Shown here in pieces: positions 22,662-31,429 of a stretch of DNA of 52,959 nucleotides; position 1 is the first letter of the stretch; the number at the start of each line of letters is the position of its first letter. The notes beneath the pieces were generated by a model. The model ran no database searches. It saw nothing but the letters and a program-made list of their open reading frames with translations, and had not been told where the DNA came from. The DNA comes from an uncultured Oscillospiraceae bacterium (GTDB taxonomy: Bacteria > Bacillota > Clostridia > Oscillospirales > Oscillospiraceae), in assembly GCA_902497145.1 (NCBI GenBank), contig CABVDR010000011.1, positions 1 through 52,959 of the forward strand. Direction: 5' to 3'. The position numbers and the translations under genes are program-made.

Positions 22662-22721
22662 TTGACAAGAAAGTGTATTACTCATATAATACACTTAGAA
22701 AGTGTACTAGTCATATAATAC
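22662..22721 (+). promoter_or_regulatory. Promoter and twin operator of the GntR-ABC operon
   Basis: TTGACA 22662-22667 and TATAAT 22685-22690 are 17 bases apart. GTGTATTA 22673-22680 and TAATACAC 22687-22694 form a perfect inverted repeat covering the -10. A second, weaker copy (GTGTACTA 22702-22709, TAATAC 22716-22721) follows 29 bases on, in the transcribed leader. The GntR protein downstream is the obvious binder. Confidence 0.8.
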
Positions 22722-22741
22722 GGTTGAGAGGAGGGAGGGCC

Positions 22742-23131
22742 TTGCTTGCCTTTGATGCCTTCCGCATGGAAGAAGGAGTCCCGATCTACTTGCAGATCAT
22801 ACGCTTTGTGGAGCGCTCGGTGGCTGCCGGAACCGCTCAGGACCAGGAGGAGCTGCCCTCCCGCCGCACCCTGTCCGCCCTGCTGGGAGTCAACCCCAAC
22901 ACGGTGCAGAAGGCCTACCGGCTGCTGGAGGAGGAGGGGTTGATGGAGTCCCGCTCCGGAGCCAAGAGCGTGCTGACGCTGGATGAAAGGAAGGTGCGTG
23001 AGGTGCGTACCAAGCTGCTGGAGGGCGAGGTGGCGGTGCTGGTGGCCGCCCTGAAAGAGACGGGCAGTTCCAAGGAGGAGGCCCTGGAACTGGTGGCCCG
23101 GCTATGGGACCGGGAAGGAGGAACGTCATGA
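22742..23131 (+). CDS. GntR-family regulator, YtrA-like
   Basis: A 129-residue regulator of the short YtrA subfamily: winged helix only (VPIYLQIIRFVERSVAAG, ELPSRRTLSALLGVNPNTVQKAYRLLEEEGL) plus a helical dimerization tail. The best start is TTG 22742, which sits behind GGAGGGAGGG and gives the canonical F-x-x-GVPIYxQI spacing; the frame is open further upstream through the promoter and is rejected there. It overlaps the next gene by four bases. YtrA-type repressors control ABC-transporter operons induced by cell-wall stress, matching the genes that follow. Confidence 0.88.
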   Translation: MLAFDAFRMEEGVPIYLQIIRFVERSVAAGTAQDQEELPSRRTLSALLGVNPNTVQKAYRLLEEEGLMESRSGAKSVLTLDERKVREVRTKLLEGEVAVLVAALKETGSSKEEALELVARLWDREGGTS

Positions 23132-23931
23132 GACGGTATGGCGCGTTATTTCAACTGATGGTGCGAAGTACCATTTATAAACTGCTGGCAGTGCTGGCGG
23201 TGATGGGAGTGGCCGAGGTGGGATTGTTTGCAGCCAAACTGGGAACCACCTGGAGCCCGGCTCAGGTCGCTGCCAACGGCGTTGCCAACGGTGTGGACGT
23301 GACGGCATATTACCCTTATAGTCTGGCTGACCTGGTGGAAAACACCCACCTTTCCCTGGTGTGGATGATTGGCGTGGTGGCCTTCTGTGAGCTGCTGGTG
23401 TATATGGCGGGCCGGGGACGCAGTGAAACCCTGGATCGGCTGGGGTTGTCCCGGCGGGAAGTAAATGTGCTGTACAGTATCTATCACACCATGGCTTTGG
23501 TGGTCCTGTATGCCTTTCAGGCAGCTCTGGCGGTAGGACTGTGCCTGCTCTACTGCAGGAGCATCGACGCTGCCTATGTAGGACCGCAGACCATCTTTTT
23601 GGCGTTCTACCGGGTGCCGCTGTTCCACAGCGTGCTGCCCCTGGGGGACTGGGTGCGGTGGCTGTTTAATCTGGTGCTGTTGATTGCCCTGGGGGTGGTC
23701 ACCGCGGCCGGGGGACAGAAGGTCCGGGACAGCGGCAGGCAAGTGGCGGCCTCAATTCTTGCTTTTTTGGCCGGAAGTTTCTCCGGCTATGACATGATGG
23801 GTTTGAACGGCGGAATTGCCTTTTTCCTGCTGGTTGTGGTGCTGTTCCTGGGGAATGCAATGCCCCAGATACTCCGCACCAGGAGTCCGTGGGGAGAGGA
23901 GGAAGACGATGAAACAGAAAAAACGGCTTGA
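23128..23931 (+). CDS. Multi-pass membrane protein of the GntR-ABC operon
   Basis: A 267-residue hydrophobic protein with about six membrane segments, for example LLAVLAVMGVAEVGLFAA, LVWMIGVVAFCELLVYM, VVLYAFQAALAVGLCLLY, and LFNLVLLIALGVVTAA. It begins with GGAGGAACGTC before ATG 23128 and overlaps the regulator stop. The topology is that of an ABC-2-like permease. No family-specific motif is recognised. The charged segment between helices (RGRSETLDRLGLSRREVN) recalls the coupling loop seen in such permeases. It likely forms a transporter with the next membrane protein and the ATPase. Confidence 0.75.
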   Translation: MRRYGALFQLMVRSTIYKLLAVLAVMGVAEVGLFAAKLGTTWSPAQVAANGVANGVDVTAYYPYSLADLVENTHLSLVWMIGVVAFCELLVYMAGRGRSETLDRLGLSRREVNVLYSIYHTMALVVLYAFQAALAVGLCLLYCRSIDAAYVGPQTIFLAFYRVPLFHSVLPLGDWVRWLFNLVLLIALGVVTAAGGQKVRDSGRQVAASILAFLAGSFSGYDMMGLNGGIAFFLLVVVLFLGNAMPQILRTRSPWGEEEDDETEKTA

Positions 23932-24436
23932 TGGCTGGCTGGAGGACCACCTGCCGGTGGGGATGCTGGTGAGGCGGGAGCGCAGGTTGATGCTGGCAGG
24001 GCTGATTGTGGCGTGCGTGTGGGCGCTGATATGGTATTCCCTTCTCTATATCGGTGCGCGGAACAGTCTATTTATCCATATACAAGGCAAACTGGAGTTG
24101 GCCCCTCAGGCCCGGATGGCTGACTTTGCGCAAATTTTTCCCGGGACGCTCCTGCTTTTTTGGATAGTGATCGCTATGATGCCTCTGAAGGTGTTGGAAT
24201 ATTACGCATTCCATCGCAAGGGCAGCAAGAGCATCTACCTGATGCGCCGCCTGGGCGACCCCAGAGAGCTGCGGCGGCGCTGCTGGACGCTGCCCCTGTG
24301 CACGGCGGCTATGAGCCTGGTGCTGGCGGCGGTAACCACGATCCTATGTTATTTGGTCTATGTCAAATGTACCCCGGCCTCCGCCATCGTGCCGGGACAG
24401 TGGGCGCGCTTTTGGGGCGCAGGAATAGGGGGATGA
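23909..24436 (+). CDS. Small membrane protein of the GntR-ABC operon
   Basis: A 175-residue protein with about three membrane segments (LMLAGLIVACVWALIWYSLLY, IFPGTLLLFWIVIAMMPLKVL, AAMSLVLAAVTTILCYLVY). The start at 23909 follows GGAGAGGAGGAAG and overlaps the preceding gene; the frame upstream of this is a shadow. A cytoplasmic basic loop contains SIYLMRRLGDPRELRRR, similar in character to the loop of the preceding protein, suggesting related permease halves. Unknown family. Confidence 0.7.
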   Translation: MKQKKRLDGWLEDHLPVGMLVRRERRLMLAGLIVACVWALIWYSLLYIGARNSLFIHIQGKLELAPQARMADFAQIFPGTLLLFWIVIAMMPLKVLEYYAFHRKGSKSIYLMRRLGDPRELRRRCWTLPLCTAAMSLVLAAVTTILCYLVYVKCTPASAIVPGQWARFWGAGIGG

Positions 24437-24438
24437 CC

Positions 24439-25176
24439 ATGTTAGAGTTAAGGCAAGTAAGCAAGCGCTATGGGACAAAGCAAGCCTTGGACGGGGTGGA
24501 CCTGTCCATCGGACCGGGAGAGATCGTGGGGCTGTTCGGAGAGAACGGCGCGGGCAAAACGACGCTGATGAAATGCGTATTTGGTTTTCTGGGTTATCGG
24601 GGCAACATCACCCTGGATGGAGAGCCCATCACCAACAAGAATATCACCCGGCTGTCTTTTGCCACCTGTGAGCACTCCTTCTTCCCCGACCTGAGCCCGG
24701 AGAGCCACCGGCAGTTTTACAAGGCCCACTTTCCCACCTTCCGGGATAAGCGCTTCCTGGCGTTGATGGACTTTTTTGAGCTGCCTGCCCACAAGCCCGC
24801 CTTTTCCCTCTCCACCGGGCAGAAAAACCAGCTGGAGGTAATCCTGGCGCTCAGCCAGGGGGCAGACTATATCCTCATGGATGAACCCTTCGCAGGCAAC
24901 GACATTTTTAACCGGGAGGATTTTTATAAAGTGCTGCTGGGTATTCTGGAGCCCCATGAAACGGTGCTTCTCTCCACCCACCTGCTGGAGGAGGTGGAGC
25001 ACTTTATCAGCCGGGCAGTGCTGCTGCGCCAGGGCCATATCGTGGGCGATGTGTCCACCCTGGAACTGGAGGAGCAGGGGAAAGACCTGATGGACGTGGT
25101 CAAGGAGGCCTACCACTACCAGGCCGACCGGGTGAGCCGGGCCCTGAAGGATCTGACGGGAGAGGAGGAGCCATGA
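24439..25176 (+). CDS. ABC transporter ATP-binding protein
   Basis: An ATPase of about 246 residues. Walker A is GENGAGKTT near residue 34, signature LSTGQKNQ, Walker B ILMDEPFAGND, and switch LLSTHLL. The signature has Thr for Gly, still compatible with function. ATG 24433 forms an ATGA overlap with the preceding stop, while ATG 24439 has better spacing from AGGGGG; both give the same domain. Sequence character (short Q-loop segment, LEEVEHFISRAVLLRQGHIV) is that of YtrB/EcsA-like exporter ATPases. It should energise the two membrane proteins upstream. Confidence 0.9.
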   Translation: MLELRQVSKRYGTKQALDGVDLSIGPGEIVGLFGENGAGKTTLMKCVFGFLGYRGNITLDGEPITNKNITRLSFATCEHSFFPDLSPESHRQFYKAHFPTFRDKRFLALMDFFELPAHKPAFSLSTGQKNQLEVILALSQGADYILMDEPFAGNDIFNREDFYKVLLGILEPHETVLLSTHLLEEVEHFISRAVLLRQGHIVGDVSTLELEEQGKDLMDVVKEAYHYQADRVSRALKDLTGEEEP

Positions 25177-26573
25177 AAAAGAGCGCCATACTGTTCCTGC
25201 TGCTGTTCTGTCTGAGCGTGGCCGCCCTGGGCGGCTTGGCGGTGTGGGTGAACCAGGGGGCGGAGACGGTGGAGGTCACGGAGGAGACCCTGCTGGGCGA
25301 TCCCGGAGCGGCGGCCGGCCTGGAGGCCACGGTACGCAGAGAGATGCGGCTGCAGCTGGGCTGGGAGACCACCTTCTCGCCCCAAAATCCACAGCAGGCC
25401 CAGACAGATTTCTCCTTCTCCTCTCTGGTACCCAGCGTGTGGGAGACAAACCGGGAGAGAGGGGCACAAATCTCGATCCAGTCAAAGAGGATTACTGGCT
25501 CTATGACGACCGTCAGCGGCGACGATGTAGAGCTGAAGCATCAGGACTCCTCCATCTGGGGCAGCTTTGCGACGCGCCCGGCAATAGAAATGGCCAAGAC
25601 CATGCAGCCGGAGGAGGTAAAGACCCAGACCCTGTGCCTGTCGGATTACTACGATGCGGTGCCCTTATGCGTAGATTTTCGGGGACGCTGGGACCTGGGA
25701 GACAGCGAGAGCCAGAAATACTTTGAGGATTTCTTTTACATTCCCATGCCGGAAGGAATCGACGTGACTTACACCCTGACTAAGGGAGGGTCCGGCGGCG
25801 TGGTCAACGTGGAGATGACCTCGGAGCAGGAACTTTCTGTGACCAGCCATTCCGCCCGGGGGGAGCAGGGGTGGTTCCTGGTGCTGGACGGCTTTGTGCG
25901 GATGGGGCCGGATGCCCCCGCCCATCCGTTGGATTTTAGTCAGATCCAGGGAGGCTATGGATTGTACTACATCCCTGCCGGGACCTCAAAGGAGATGGAA
26001 GTCTGGGACGGAGAGCTGAAGCTGACCGAGATTGAGACCGTCTTTCCCATCCCGGAAGGGGAAATGGGAATGGACGTGCGCATCGACCGTCAAAACCGGG
26101 TGCTGCTGTTTACCACAGCAGGAGATACCTGGTACCTCACGGTTCTGGACCCGGAGGGACGGGAGCAGCTTCAGCGGCTGGAGCTTGGGACCCAGGGGGC
26201 AGAAAACGGCATACGGGAGCTGACAGCCGGAGAAGACGGTCTGGCCGCCGTCTTTCAGGACGGGCAGATCTGCTTGCTGTCGGAGCAGCAGGGGACGTAT
26301 CAAGTGCGGTTTTCCTGTGCCATGCCGGAGCAGGCGGTGCTGAGGGACAGCGCCCCTATCTCTCTGGTGTGGGATGAGGATCGCCTGGCCCTGTTGGGAA
26401 TGGAGGAGAACGCCCCCTCCAAATACCTGCTGATGGTGTGGCAGAAGGGGAGCTGTACCTTCCTGGGCCGGTACGCCACCAGCCTGGAGCGGGACAATGT
26501 CCTGACCAAAGAGGTTTTGGAGGAGATCCAAACCACGGAGCAAAATCCCCTGTCCCTGAGCTGGACATCCTAG
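25173..26573 (+). CDS. Membrane-anchored extracytoplasmic protein of the GntR-ABC operon
   Basis: A 466-residue protein starting with a signal anchor (KKSAILFLLLFCLSVAALGG, then LAVWV). No lipobox cysteine is evident. The remainder is soluble and beta-rich, with many Gly-Asp turns in the C-terminal 250 residues (VRIDRQNRVLLFTTAGDTWYLTVLD, GEDGLAAVFQDGQICLLSEQ, WDEDRLALLGMEEN) that look like a propeller-type repeat. It overlaps the ATPase stop by four bases. I recognise no family. Operon context suggests a sensor or accessory subunit of the transporter. Confidence 0.75.
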   Translation: MKKSAILFLLLFCLSVAALGGLAVWVNQGAETVEVTEETLLGDPGAAAGLEATVRREMRLQLGWETTFSPQNPQQAQTDFSFSSLVPSVWETNRERGAQISIQSKRITGSMTTVSGDDVELKHQDSSIWGSFATRPAIEMAKTMQPEEVKTQTLCLSDYYDAVPLCVDFRGRWDLGDSESQKYFEDFFYIPMPEGIDVTYTLTKGGSGGVVNVEMTSEQELSVTSHSARGEQGWFLVLDGFVRMGPDAPAHPLDFSQIQGGYGLYYIPAGTSKEMEVWDGELKLTEIETVFPIPEGEMGMDVRIDRQNRVLLFTTAGDTWYLTVLDPEGREQLQRLELGTQGAENGIRELTAGEDGLAAVFQDGQICLLSEQQGTYQVRFSCAMPEQAVLRDSAPISLVWDEDRLALLGMEENAPSKYLLMVWQKGSCTFLGRYATSLERDNVLTKEVLEEIQTTEQNPLSLSWTS

Positions 26574-26585
26574 AAAAACAAACAC

Positions 26586-26620
26586 GCGCCCCGGCGGAAT
26601 TCGCCGGGGCGCATTTCTTA
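26586..26620. terminator. GC-rich hairpin terminator between converging operons
   Basis: An 11-bp stem, GCGCCCCGGCG 26586-26596 with CGCCGGGGCGC 26602-26612, loop GAATT, then ATTTCTT. It closes the GntR-ABC operon; the last codons of the minus-strand ORF at 26618 abut it. Confidence 0.75.
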
Positions 26621-26731
26621 AGCTCTGGGGGACGGATCAGACTTGCGCTGCTCCTTGCCGGGCTCGCCGGGAATGGGGGTGGCGGGCACGTCGGGAATGG
26701 TACGGGGACGCTTTTTCTCCTGCTTGGACAT
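26618..26731 (-). CDS. Small proline-rich basic protein (37 aa)
   Basis: A 37-codon ORF with GGAGG eight bases before ATG 26731. The product (starts MSKQEKKRPRTIPDV, then PATPIPGEPGKEQRK) is charged and proline-rich with no hydrophobic core, so it is probably disordered. It follows the 57-codon ORF by 13 bases and both are downstream of phosphoketolase on the same strand. The ribosome site is strong for such a small frame, which supports translation. Function is unknown. Confidence 0.55.
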   Translation of the reverse strand: MSKQEKKRPRTIPDVPATPIPGEPGKEQRKSDPSPRA

Positions 26732-26744
26732 GGTCATTTCCTCC

Positions 26745-26918
26745 TTAAACAGGCTCACCGCGCAGACAGCGGTGGGCGTAGTCCTTGAGACCTTCCAGAT
26801 TTTTGATTCCGTTGGGCCGGATACGCAGCTGATCCTGAACATGGGCAGGCAGCCCATCGAAGAAGCGCTTGGCCTCCGGCTCCCGGCGGAACAAGGCGTA
26901 CATGTCACGGTAGTCCAT
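26745..26918 (-). CDS. Small helical protein (57 aa)
   Basis: A 57-codon ORF from ATG 26918 to TAA 26745, with GAGGTGA upstream. The product (MDYRDMYALFRREPEAKRFF, then GLPAHVQDQLRIRP and LKDYAHRCLRG) resembles a class of unnamed small clostridial proteins that carry an F-x-x-LP-x-x-VQ segment followed by a short amphipathic helix; this likeness is from memory. It lies 66 bases after the phosphoketolase stop. No function can be given. Confidence 0.6.
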   Translation of the reverse strand: MDYRDMYALFRREPEAKRFFDGLPAHVQDQLRIRPNGIKNLEGLKDYAHRCLRGEPV

Positions 26919-26984
26919 GGTACATCACCTCGCCCTCCAGTATGGCCGGTTTGGAGGAAATTATTCCAAGAGGAGAGAAATTTT

Positions 26985-29426
26985 TTATTCTGTATAGATG
27001 CCCTTGCCCTCGTTCCAGGCCCAGTTGCGGATTTCCGGCATGTCCTGGCCGTAGGTAGTGATGTATTGGTGGTGCTCTACCAGCTTATCTTTCATCTCCT
27101 GGATGAGGTAGGCGGCGCTGTTGCCCAGCTGGGGCAGGCGCATGACGGTGTCGATGACCAGGTCAAAGCGGTCAATGTCGTTTTGGACCCGCATGTCAAA
27201 GGGCGTGGTGATGGTGCCCTCCTCCTTATAGCCGCGCACGTGAAGATTCTTGTTGTGGCGGCGATAGGTGAGCTCGTGGACCAGAGTGGGGTAGCCGTGG
27301 AAGGCAAAGATAATAGGCTTGTCCTTGGTGAACAGGGCGTCATAGTCCTCATCGGTGAGGCCGTGGGGGTGCTCGGTGTGGGGCTGGAGCTTCATCAGAT
27401 CCACCACATTGACCACCCGGATCTTCAGCTGAGGCAGGTAATGGCGCAGGATGGTCACCGCCGCCAAGGTCTCCAGGGTGGGGGTGTCGCCGCAGCAGGC
27501 CATGACCACGTCAGGCTCCACGCCCCGGTCGTTGGAGGCCCATTGCCAGATGCCGATCCCCTGGGTGCAGTGCTTCACCGCCTGGTCCATGGTAAGCCAC
27601 TGGGGCCGGGGATGCTTGGAGGCTACAATGACGTTGATGTAGTTGCGGCTCTTCACGCAGTGGTCAAAGCAGCTGAGCAGGCAGTTGGCATCGGGGGGGA
27701 GGTAGAGACGCACCACGTCCGCCTTCTTGTTGGCCACGTGGTCCAGGAAACCGGGGTCCTGGTGGGTATAGCCGTTGTGATCCTGCTGCCAGACGTTGGA
27801 GGAGAGCACGTAGTTGAGGGAGGCGATCTTCTGCCGCCAGGGCAGCTGCCGGCATACCTTCAGCCATTTGGCGTGCTGGGAGACCATGGAGTCCACAATG
27901 CGGATAAAGGCCTCATAGCTGGTAAAGAAGCCGTGGCGGCCGGTAAGCAGATAGCCCTCCAGCCAGCCCTGGCACATGTGTTCCGAGAGCATGGCGTCCA
28001 TCACCCGGCCGTCCTGGTCCAGGTGTCCGCCCAGGTCGTCCTCGGTGGGATCGGTCCACCGCCGACCGGTGGCCTGGAGCATAGCGGAGAGCTGGTTGGA
28101 AGAGGTGACGTCGGGGCCAAAGACCCGGAAGTTCCGGGATTTCAGATTGCGCTTGATGAGGTCCCGCACGTAGCCGCCCAGTACTTGGGTGTCCTGGGCC
28201 TCCACCGCACCGGGCTTGGGGACCTCCACGGCGTACTCCCGGAAGTCGGGGGTGCGCAGGTCCCGCAGCAGCAGACCGCCGTTGGCGTGAGGATTAGCCC
28301 CCATCCGCCGCTCCCCCTTGGGGGCAAGCTCCTGGAGGCGGGGAATGAGGGCGCCATTTTCGTCAAAGAGCTCCTCGGGGTGGTAGCTGCGCAGCCACGC
28401 CTCCAGCTCTTCCACCCGGCCGGGCTTGCCGTCCCACACGGGGATGGGCACCTGATGGGAGCGCCAGCATCCCTCCGAGGGCTTGCCATCCACCTCCGAC
28501 GGGCCGGTCCACCCCTTGGGGGAGCGGAAGATGATCATAGGCCAGCGGGGGCGCTCCACGTCGCCGCTGGAACGGGCGTACTCCTGAATGCGCTGGATCT
28601 CCCGCACCGCCCAGTCCATGGCAGCAGCCATTTTCTGGTGCATCTGCTCCGGGTCGTCCCCCTCCACAAAGCGGGGTTCCCAGCCGCAGCCCTTGAAGAA
28701 CATCTCCGTCTCCTCATGGGTGATGCGGGAGAAGACGCTGGGATTGGAGATTTTAAACCCGTTGAGGTGGAGGATGGGCAGCACCGCACCGTCGGTGATA
28801 GGATTCAAAAATTTATTGGAGTGCCAGGAGGTAGCCAGAGGGCCGGTCTCCGCCTCGCCGTCCCCTACCACACAGGCGGCGATTAGGTCGGGGTTGTCCA
28901 TGACCGCGCCGAAGGCGTGGGCCAAAGAGTAGCCCAGCTCACCCCCGTCGTTGATGGAGCCGGGGGTCTCGGGGGCGGCGGTGCTGGGGATGCCGCCGGG
29001 GAAGGAAAACTGCTTAAACAGCTTTTTCATCCCCTCCGTGTCCTGGCTGATGTTGGGGTAGATCTCGCTGTACGAGCCGTCCAAGTAGTCCTGAGCCACA
29101 ATGGCGTTGCCCCCGTGGCCGGGGCCGGAAATGTAGATCATGTTCAGATCATACTTAACAATGGCACGGTTTAAATGGGTATAGATGAAATTCTGTCCCG
29201 GACAGGTACCCCAGTGACCCACAATGGCCCGTTTCAGGTGCTCCGGGCGCAGGGGCTCCCGCAGAAGGGGATTGTCCAATAAGTAGAGCTGGCAGGCGGA
29301 CAGATAGTTGGCCGCCCGCCACCAGGCGTTGATATCTTGAACCTGCTCCCGGGTCAGGGGGTCCTTTTTGGACATCCGGGCCGGTGCCTTGGGAGCGGCT
29401 TTCTGCTGTTCTGGTGTTCTGGGCAT
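26985..29426 (-). CDS. xfp: Phosphoketolase (xylulose-5-phosphate/fructose-6-phosphate)
   Basis: An 813-residue thiamine-diphosphate enzyme that splits xylulose-5-P or fructose-6-P with phosphate to acetyl-phosphate and a shorter sugar phosphate. Motifs include GHWGTCPGQNFIYTHLNR, YISGPGHGGNA, the TPP-binding region GDGEAETGPLATSWHSNKF and the long phosphoketolase C-terminal domain (HHQYITTYGQDMPEIRNW). Length fits the family. AGGAGG lies nine bases before ATG 29426. It gives acetyl-P from sugars, including galactose carbon from the nearby Leloir operon. Two tiny ORFs follow on the same strand. The transcript start is not clear. Confidence 0.96.
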   Translation of the reverse strand: MPRTPEQQKAAPKAPARMSKKDPLTREQVQDINAWWRAANYLSACQLYLLDNPLLREPLRPEHLKRAIVGHWGTCPGQNFIYTHLNRAIVKYDLNMIYISGPGHGGNAIVAQDYLDGSYSEIYPNISQDTEGMKKLFKQFSFPGGIPSTAAPETPGSINDGGELGYSLAHAFGAVMDNPDLIAACVVGDGEAETGPLATSWHSNKFLNPITDGAVLPILHLNGFKISNPSVFSRITHEETEMFFKGCGWEPRFVEGDDPEQMHQKMAAAMDWAVREIQRIQEYARSSGDVERPRWPMIIFRSPKGWTGPSEVDGKPSEGCWRSHQVPIPVWDGKPGRVEELEAWLRSYHPEELFDENGALIPRLQELAPKGERRMGANPHANGGLLLRDLRTPDFREYAVEVPKPGAVEAQDTQVLGGYVRDLIKRNLKSRNFRVFGPDVTSSNQLSAMLQATGRRWTDPTEDDLGGHLDQDGRVMDAMLSEHMCQGWLEGYLLTGRHGFFTSYEAFIRIVDSMVSQHAKWLKVCRQLPWRQKIASLNYVLSSNVWQQDHNGYTHQDPGFLDHVANKKADVVRLYLPPDANCLLSCFDHCVKSRNYINVIVASKHPRPQWLTMDQAVKHCTQGIGIWQWASNDRGVEPDVVMACCGDTPTLETLAAVTILRHYLPQLKIRVVNVVDLMKLQPHTEHPHGLTDEDYDALFTKDKPIIFAFHGYPTLVHELTYRRHNKNLHVRGYKEEGTITTPFDMRVQNDIDRFDLVIDTVMRLPQLGNSAAYLIQEMKDKLVEHHQYITTYGQDMPEIRNWAWNEGKGIYTE

Positions 29427-29624
29427 GGGAAGGTGCCTCCTCTGATGGTGTTTCTTTCCTTAAGTATACCGTAAAGCGGAAAAAAGTCAATGACCGCCGC
29501 CCCAAGAAGGAATAAAGAGGGGGTTAAGATTCCTTAATCTTTTTTCTAATCTGAAATAAGACGGTAAAAATCCCGGCGAGCAATGGGAAAAAGCCCCTGG
29601 AAGAGAATGCTAAGAAATATTAAA

Positions 29625-29652
29625 GCCCGGCCTGGGAGTTCCCAGACCGGGC
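29625..29652 (-). terminator. Terminator of leuA
   Basis: GCCCGGTCTGGGA and TCCCAGGCCGGGC (minus strand, 29652 to 29625) form a 13-bp stem with one G-T pair and a 2-base loop, followed by TTTAATATTT. The stretch 29427-29676 holds no other feature seen except promoter-like AT-rich DNA upstream of phosphoketolase. Confidence 0.8.
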
Positions 29653-29676
29653 AAAAAGAATAGGTTTTGCTGATAT

Positions 29677-31362
29677 TTACTTGCGTTTGGAGCGGTTGAT
29701 GGCAGAGAGAATGGCACGCAGCGGAGCCAGGTTGATGTTGTGGGACAGGCCCACGCCCCAGTATTTCTTGCCATCCCGCTGGTCCTGGAGCAGGATATAA
29801 GCCACGCCCTGGGAATCGGAGCCGTCGGTGATAGCATGGGACTTGTAGTCCAGGAAGGTGAAGTGGTCCATCCGCTCGCCCTGAATGGCGCGGAAGAAGG
29901 CGTCGATGGGGCCATTGCCTTCACCGGCCACATCGAAGATGGTGTCGGTGTGCTGGAGGGTGCCCTGGAAGGCCACATGGGAGTGACCCTCAGCGTCCAC
30001 CGTCTCCTTAAAGGCATGCTTGAGCATCTTGTAGGGCTCCTTGGCCTCGATATACTCCTGATGGAACAGCTCGTTGATGCGCTCGGGGCTGATCTCCTTG
30101 CCCACCCGGTCGGTCTCCACCTGGACGATATGGCCAAACTCGGGGTGCATGGACTTGGGCAGGTCGAAGCCGAAGTTGTGCTCCATAATGTAGGCGGCGC
30201 CGCCCTTGCCGGACTGGGAGTTGATGCGGATGATGGGCTCGTACTCCCGGCCCACATCGGCAGGGTCGATGGGCAGGTAGGGGATCTCCCAATAATCGCT
30301 GCCAGACTCCTTCATATACTGGGTGCCCTTGTTGATGGCGTCCTGGTGGCTGCCGGAGAAGGCGGTGAACACCAGCTTGCCGGCGTAGGGCTGCCGGTCG
30401 CCCACGGGCATCTTGGTGCAGCGCTCGTACATCTCCTTGATTTTATTGATGTTGGAGAAGTTCAGCTCGGGGTCCACGCCCTGGGTCCACATGTTCATGG
30501 CCAGGGTGACCATATCCACGTTGCCGGTGCGCTCGCCGTTACCGAAGAGGGTGGCCTCCACCCGCTCCGCACCCGCCAGCAGGCCCATTTCGGCGGTGGC
30601 GACGCCGCAGCCCCGGTCATTGTGGGGGTGCAGGGAGATAATGGCACTCTCCCGGGAGGGGAGTTTTCTGCAGAAGTACTCCAGCATGTCGGCAAACTGG
30701 TTGGGCATGCAGTTCTCCACGGTGGTGGGCAGGTTGAGAATCACCTTGTTATCGGGGGTGGCGTGGAGGTGCTCCAGCACCGCCTGGCAGATGTCCACGG
30801 CGTAGTCCATCTCGGTGCCCATGAAGGACTCGGGGGAGTACTCAAAGCGCAGGCTCATGCCCTGCTGGATCATGGGCTGAGACATCTCATAGATGAGGTC
30901 GGCCGCGTCGGTGGCGATCTTGGTGATGCCGTCCATGTCCATGTGGAAGACCACCTTGCGCTGGAGGGTGGAGGTGGAGTTGTAGAAGTGGAGGATCACA
31001 TTTTTGGCGCCCTGGATGGCCTCAAAGGTCTTTTTGATGAGGTGCTCCCGGGCCTGGACCAGCACCTGGATGGTCACGTCGTCGGGGATGTGGCCGCCCT
31101 CGATGAGTTCGCGGCAGATCTCGTACTCCGTCTCACTGGCGGAGGGGAAGCCAATCTCGATCTCCTTGACGCCGATGTCCAGCAGGGTATGGAAATATTC
31201 CAGCTTCTCCTGGAGATTCATGGGGTCCACCAGAGCCTGGTTGCCGTCCCGCAGGTCCACCGAACACCAGATGGGGGCCTTGCGGATGATGTTGTCCGGC
31301 CAGGTACGCCCCTCGATCTTCTGGGGCTGGAAGGGAATGTACTTTGTGTATCCGGGTTTCAT
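29677..31362 (-). CDS. leuA: 2-isopropylmalate synthase (LeuA type 2)
   Basis: A 561-residue DRE-TIM metallolyase that condenses acetyl-CoA with 2-oxoisovalerate, the first step of leucine synthesis. Motifs are WCSVDLRDGNQAL (catalytic Arg and metal Asp), IGFPSASETEYE, LHPHNDRGCGVATAE (metal His pair) and ATLFGNGERTGN; the C-terminal LeuA regulatory domain carries the GEGNGPIDAF motif. The length and the KYIPFQPQKIEGRTWPD opening indicate the LeuA2 (proteobacterial/actinobacterial-like) subtype. The start is ATG 31362 behind AGGAG; the longer frame lacks a ribosome site. A T-box leader controls it. No other leu genes are nearby. Confidence 0.95.
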   Translation of the reverse strand: MKPGYTKYIPFQPQKIEGRTWPDNIIRKAPIWCSVDLRDGNQALVDPMNLQEKLEYFHTLLDIGVKEIEIGFPSASETEYEICRELIEGGHIPDDVTIQVLVQAREHLIKKTFEAIQGAKNVILHFYNSTSTLQRKVVFHMDMDGITKIATDAADLIYEMSQPMIQQGMSLRFEYSPESFMGTEMDYAVDICQAVLEHLHATPDNKVILNLPTTVENCMPNQFADMLEYFCRKLPSRESAIISLHPHNDRGCGVATAEMGLLAGAERVEATLFGNGERTGNVDMVTLAMNMWTQGVDPELNFSNINKIKEMYERCTKMPVGDRQPYAGKLVFTAFSGSHQDAINKGTQYMKESGSDYWEIPYLPIDPADVGREYEPIIRINSQSGKGGAAYIMEHNFGFDLPKSMHPEFGHIVQVETDRVGKEISPERINELFHQEYIEAKEPYKMLKHAFKETVDAEGHSHVAFQGTLQHTDTIFDVAGEGNGPIDAFFRAIQGERMDHFTFLDYKSHAITDGSDSQGVAYILLQDQRDGKKYWGVGLSHNINLAPLRAILSAINRSKRK

Positions 31363-31429
31363 AATGCTTGTTCTCCTTTCCTGATTCCGCCGCATTGGAA
31401 GGCGGAGTGTGCCGCGGGGGAGAAAATCA

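Noticed and set aside
26643..28886. A 747-codon plus-strand ORF opposite phosphoketolase
   Set aside because: It is the complement of a clear phosphoketolase gene and shows the same antisense composition; no domain or ribosome site.
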